Under the pieces are notes generated by a model. It ran no database searches. It was not told the DNA's origin and worked only from the letters and a program-made list of their open reading frames with translations. Made by a program: the position numbers and the translations under genes. This document shows, piece after piece, positions 59,418 through 64,000 of a stretch of 64,000 bases of DNA (the stretch's first letter is position 1; the number at the start of each line of letters is the position of its first letter). This DNA is from Zelopaecilomyces penicillatus (lineage: Eukaryota; Ascomycota; Sordariomycetes; Hypocreales; Pseudodiploosporaceae), in contig VCCP01000005.1 of assembly GCA_005765155.1 (NCBI GenBank), positions 4,340,001 to 4,404,000 of the forward strand, read 5' to 3'.

Positions 59418-61246
59418 ATGGATGATCCCATTGGCGAGCTGCTGGCCAAGATGGTCGGCTTTCTGACCTTCGACGCACCATCTTCCGACTTTTGGTACTC
59501 CACGACCTTCTGGACCTATGTCTTCTGGGGACTCTGGTAAGTCGACTGTGCAATAGCTCATGGCCAAAGTCATTACAACGGCAGGCATTCCTTTGTACTA
59601 ATTCTGTCTCTAGGCTTCATCGCTATGTTCGCCTGCTTGTTCACTGTATTAGCCACTGGACCTACAAGTCCAAGCCCATTCCCAGCAAACCTACCTTTAC
59701 TAACGAGGATGTCACCGTGGTTATTCCCACCATCCACAATGCTTTCGAGGAGCTCCGGCCCTCTCTCCAGAGCATTCTCGCTTGCAAACCAGCGGCACTT
59801 TTCCTTGTCACCACCCACGACAAGCGCAAGGCTCTGGATAAACTTGCAGCATCTCTTAACTACCCCAACATCAGTGTTTTCCATACCAACATTGCCAACA
59901 AGCGGCTTCAGGTCTGCGAAGCTCTGCCCAGTGTCAAGACAGCAATCACCATTATGGCTGATGATGACGTGACCTGGCCCTCAACCCTTATGCCCTGGAT
60001 TCTCGCTCCTTTCGAAGACCCCAAGATGGGCGGTGTTGGCACTTGCCAGCGTGTTCGACGTGAGTGGGGTGCCTCTTGGCCTGTTCAGATCTGGAACTGG
60101 CTCGGTGCTGCTTACATTGAGCGTCGCAATTTCGAGATTACCGCTACGCACAACATTGATGGTGGTACATCTTGCATGTCGGGCCGAACTGGCGCCTATC
60201 GATCGGAGATTCTTTCTAGCCACGATTTCCTCCACGGGTTTAAGAACGAGAAGTGGAGAAAGTGGATTCTGAATGCCGACGATGACAATTTCGTCACTCG
60301 CTGGTTGGTGAGCCATCAATGGAAGACTTGGATCCAGTACGAACGCGAATGTGAGATCGAAACTACTTTGGAAAATGGCATGAAGTTCCTTTATCAATGC
60401 TCTCGCTGGGCTCGAAGCAATTGGAGAAGCAACTGGACCAGCATGGTCCGTGAGCGTTTTGTGTGGAAGTGAGTGGCACAGCTGCCTTCCCCCCCTTCCC
60501 TTCTCTCCTCTCTCCAAAAAGAGTTCCTTGCTAACAACTACCACAGACAACAGCCATGGTGCACCTATGCCCTTCACATCGCGACCTTTACCTCTATTGC
60601 CTTCATCGTCGACCCTCTGCTGCTCGCCACCTGCTGGTGGGCCACAGGTGACTGGGAGCTCCATAATCGGCAGTACGCCTTCTGGGCACAGTTCGTCTTT
60701 ATGTTTGGCTTTACCAAAGTTGTGAAGCTTATGGGGCTTCTCTTGCGTAATCCTAGCGACATCATGTTCCTTCCTGTTTCGGTTCTCTTTGGATATTTTC
60801 ACGGGATGATCAAACTCTATTCCCTAGTCACTCTTAACATGGTATGGATCTCTCACTTGCCTTTTAGTGCATCATGTTTCTTTTTGCTAACCAACCAACT
60901 ATAGACGTCCTGGGGTAGTCGAGCTGATGGTGATACCAACGATGAACAACGTCTTGCCCCCGCACCACAACCCTCGATTGTTTTGAAGACTCCTCTCGGC
61001 ACCGACTCGCTCGTACGCTATAACGTCCGTCAGAAGGGACGACAGACGCAGAAGCTGATTGAGCAAGACGGAGGAGCGTGGGAGAAGCTTGGATACGCCA
61101 CCTACGATTCCAGCACTTCGTATGTGCCAATTCGAGTCCCGGCTGTCCTTTTGTCCGACAAGTCTGGAGATAATGGCGAGAAGAAGGGGCACGGGTCCAC
61201 TAGCCCGTCGTTCCACGCCATTCGGTTCGGCCAGTCCTTGCCGTAA
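59418..61246 (+). CDS. GT2: Family 2 glycosyltransferase (GT2), hyphal-growth type
   Basis: Four exons, 59418-59536, 59614-60468, 60547-60841 and 60905-61246, have introns of 77, 78 and 63 nt. All carry GT...AG ends, and the model closes in frame at 536 residues. Exon 1 starts MDDPIGELLAKMVGF and leads to a membrane helix around FWTYVFWGLWLHRYVRL. The catalytic part has the family marks MADDDVTWP (Asp156-158), a second acidic motif NADDDNF (Asp262-264) and QCSRW (301-305), the QxxRW signature of processive GT-A enzymes such as hyaluronan or cellulose synthases. Two to three further membrane spans and a hydrophilic C-terminus follow. The homologous GT2 of Zymoseptoria tritici and Fusarium graminearum is required for hyphal growth on solid surfaces and for virulence on wheat, probably by making a cell-surface polysaccharide. 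The donor sugar and product are unknown. Confidence 0.92.
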
Positions 61247-64000
61247 TGATTTTACGACCACATACAAGCAGCCTTGATGCGCTTGCTTGAGTGCCCCCAC
61301 CTCTCTCGGTGCTGGGCCTAATGAATTTTCCTAGTCTTTGTTTTATTTTGGTATTTGCGAAACGACTTGTCATGAAGGGATCATGCTCATAGGAGCCGGT
61401 TTTTAGGTCACGCACTTTAGACATGCAGAACGAGAAAAGTTTCTGTCTTTTCGGTCAGGGAAGCGGGAAAGTGGTCACAAAAACGGAATTCCACATTTAC
61501 ACGGAACGGCGGCATCAGTTGGCACCAAAGCCTTGCCTTGTAATGAGTTTGCCCAGGGAGGCTTTGGCCATTTGCTGATTTTTGTTTTTGCTTTTTTTTC
61601 TGTATTTTGATTTCCATCAGGCGTTTACGGTTTTCTGCATCCATTCAGCTGGAGGTGCGATTCCCCAGACTGGTGGCATGGTGGTGCGGAATCATCTCTC
61701 ATTGTCCCTCGCGGTAATCCGAGGGAGGCTCACAAACAAATGATGACCCAGACGGCCGGCTAATGTGGAGGAGATTGGTGGCCATGGTCTTATCTTTTTG
61801 TGATGCCCATACGGGGACAGGTTGCTAGAGACTGTATTGTACAAATAGTGGAACTAGGTATTCCGAAATGATAGACTACACTTATAATCACTTGCTCTAG
61901 TGCATCTCTGTGACTGATGAAGTGAGCCTGCAGTGATGAAGATTTGACGGGAAGATTAATACTAGTTCGCATGTGTTTGTACATCTCGCATCTGACCACC
62001 ACCACCAAAAACTTGTCATATCAGAACTTGGGCCCCCTTTTAAACTGGAGTCATTTGCATCTTCGGCTCGTCGTCCGATACGTTGGCTGGGCGTGGAGGC
62101 TGAGCGATGCAGCTGTCACTGTCACCATGTACTACGATTGGCTGGATACCTAGTCCCCCCCTCCCCATTGCCATCCATGTCTTATTCCTGCCTCTTTTTT
62201 TCCCCGGCCAAAAACGGGGCAAAAAGGATGCATCAGGAGTGGTTGCACGTTTGACTGGGAGTGGGTTTTTATAAATATGAGTTTAATTTTGGAGGGGGGA
62301 GGGTAACGTACCGTTACCGTTGCATTCAGGAAGAAATTGTATGTAGTTGGGTAAGTAGAAGAAGTGTGAGAAGAATTTACATGACTAGGTAGGCTGTGTG
62401 GTTGACTGGAGAATGCGAGTAAGGAGGGGATATGTTTGTACTGTAGTTGACGATTTTCTTAGTGCATGGGGGTTCAGTCTGGCAGGACAAGGGGAGAGCA
62501 TCTAGAATTCTGGGGTAGAAGAGGGGGTGGTAAAAAGCAAAGAAAAGAAAGGCATAAATATTAAATGTCTCATGGCGCGCAGTAATAGTAAGTGCCAGTG
62601 GGTGTCGTTCGTTACCGTACAAGGCAGACTAGACGGCTTGAACGTGGGATTTGATTTCTGAGGCTTATGGTATATTGTTTTCTCTTCCTCATGGCTCATT
62701 GTAGCCAAGACCTTTTTCTTGCACAGGGTAGTTCAGGTACTAACGCGTGCAGTTGCAGATCTCGATGATGCGCAGCATTTTGTTACAAAGCAGCAAGGTT
62801 CGACCTGCAGGTGGTTGCCCCCCCCCCAAAAAAAAACCAGGCGATCTATCTGGTTCTGGCCCTTCTCGCCGGTTGCTCTCCCCCCTCCCCTCTGTTTACC
62901 TTCTCCTCTTCTCTGCATTGTTTGGGTTGTGTTTTCGGTGGCTGGAATCTTCCCCCAACGCGAAACAAGATGATGAGTGTGTACAGGTAATTACTCCGTG
63001 CTGCTGCCCTTGTGGATATTTTTTGTGTGTTTTCTCGTGTTATGTATCACCCCCCGGGTTTCGCATGTGGAATGTCACATCGTAGGCTAATTAGTCCGAA
63101 GAGACAGGGTGGCAGTTTAGCAGTACACCTCTTGAGGTAGCAGTTAAGCCACATGGCCATTATCTCCGTGGTAGCATCAAGTACCACTGAACTACAACAC
63201 GGACCTCATGTTTTAATGAAGAACAAGAGAAAAGGAGAAACAGGGTCATCGAGATGACGGGCTTAGTCGTGGGATCGGCCCCGGGTTCCGTTCCATGTCT
63301 ATGAGGATTCCAGGCTCTGATATCAGGCGCTGCTACGAGTACAGAGAGCGCGTTGATCTCCGTACGACGATTGGTGCTTGATTATACAATAGAGTGGGCA
63401 CCCAGACATACGAGCCCCCTGCGGAAGAAGGTGAACTACCTACCTACCTAGGTCTGAAACGATGCCGAAAGTGTCTTCCTCGCAAGGCGTGCAACGCATG
63501 CGAACGGCGACACCGGCACTTGAACAGAGGCCAAACCCCTTCCCCCGGTCTGGTTACAATGGTAGGGGTCGGGAGAAGATGGGGGATTGGAATGATGGGA
63601 ATATGAAAAGGGCTGGGGATGCACATGTTCTCGTGTCAGCAGAGAGCAACAACACCATTATCATCTCGGCAAAGGAGCTTGTGTCGGACGAACACAAGCA
63701 AGAGCCCCGACTCTGATCCCGTCTGGTTCATGGCGGGGCAAGAAGGGCATGTAGGCGCGACGACTACCCAAGCGACAGCAGTAATTATAAGCTATGGGAT
63801 GCACATGTGTGTCTGTGGGTTGTATCTTTGGTGGTGTGGTTTGTGTGGTTACCGTGAACAGCGGTGGTGTTGGTGATGGGTGGGTGCCAGGCGGTCGTAA
63901 CGAAGTAGAGAACAGTACCCAATGGCAGGAGGCAAGTATTGGTGAACCCTCACTGTAGGCAGAACCAAAAGGAGACAAGGCTAGGTGGTTGAGCTTCCAT
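61247..64000. other. Downstream intergenic region to the window end
   Basis: GT2 3' untranslated region, then about 2.5 kb without a convincing gene. A TACCTACCTACCTAGG motif lies at 63436-63451, and a tRNA-like fragment on the minus strand lies near 63080-63210. Frames near 63.4-63.9 kb contain a Cys-rich segment that does not match a zinc-cluster pattern. A gene could continue beyond the right edge. Confidence 0.45.

Noticed and set aside
63394..63606. Cys-rich small frame (CRKCLPRKACNACERRHRH) resembling a zinc cluster
   Set aside because: Spacing of the Cys residues does not match Zn(II)2Cys6 or GATA fingers and the rest of the frame is not protein-like.

Overview
The window looks like nuclear DNA of a filamentous ascomycete, probably a Sordariomycete and perhaps Hypocreales. 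The genes have short GT...AG introns (59-154 nt in my models). The gene content is typical of Pezizomycotina: a kinesin-5 with a BimC box, a Clr5-domain protein, a DHA2-type MFS transporter, a Ure2-like GST and a fungal GT2-family hyphal-growth glycosyltransferase. I could not fix the genus. There is no bacterial, viral or plasmid signature, no CRISPR array, no intact transposon and no polyketide or peptide synthase.

Region by region: 1-3.05 kb is non-coding. 3.05-15.5 kb is a dense housekeeping block: SAM37 (+), PIG-U/GAB1 (-), Pescadillo/NOP7 (+), an Rrn9-like Pol I factor (+) and BimC kinesin-5 (-). NOP7 and GAB1 share a 462-bp divergent promoter. NOP7 and the Rrn9-like gene lie in tandem and both serve ribosome production. 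16.4-18.3 kb holds an MFS transporter (-). 20.9-21.7 kb holds a GNAT-like protein (-). 22.5-30 kb holds three minus-strand genes: PHAF1/UPF0183, a mitochondrial D-lactate dehydrogenase and a Clr5-domain protein with an internal duplication. 31.1-32.0 kb holds a GST (-). 33.5 kb holds an intron-bearing tRNA-Cys with a Pol III terminator. 34.2-35.7 kb holds a possible broken small gene (-) beside an enoyl-CoA hydratase family gene (+). 36.9-38.5 kb holds a low-complexity protein with a coiled-coil-like segment (-). 42.3-43.3 kb holds a kinase-like gene (-) whose reading frame is broken or spliced by a very short intron. 43.3-59.4 kb is a gene-poor stretch of about 16 kb. 59.4-61.2 kb is the four-exon GT2 gene (+). 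The last 2.8 kb is non-coding.

Exon boundaries were worked out by hand from splice-site consensus, reading-frame continuity and protein-family continuity. Most models close exactly in frame. I see no single pathway joining all the genes. The large-scale contrast between the dense housekeeping block and the long empty tract in front of GT2 is the most striking feature. The most checkable oddities are the kinase-like gene, the tRNA-Cys and the duplicated repeat in the Clr5 protein.
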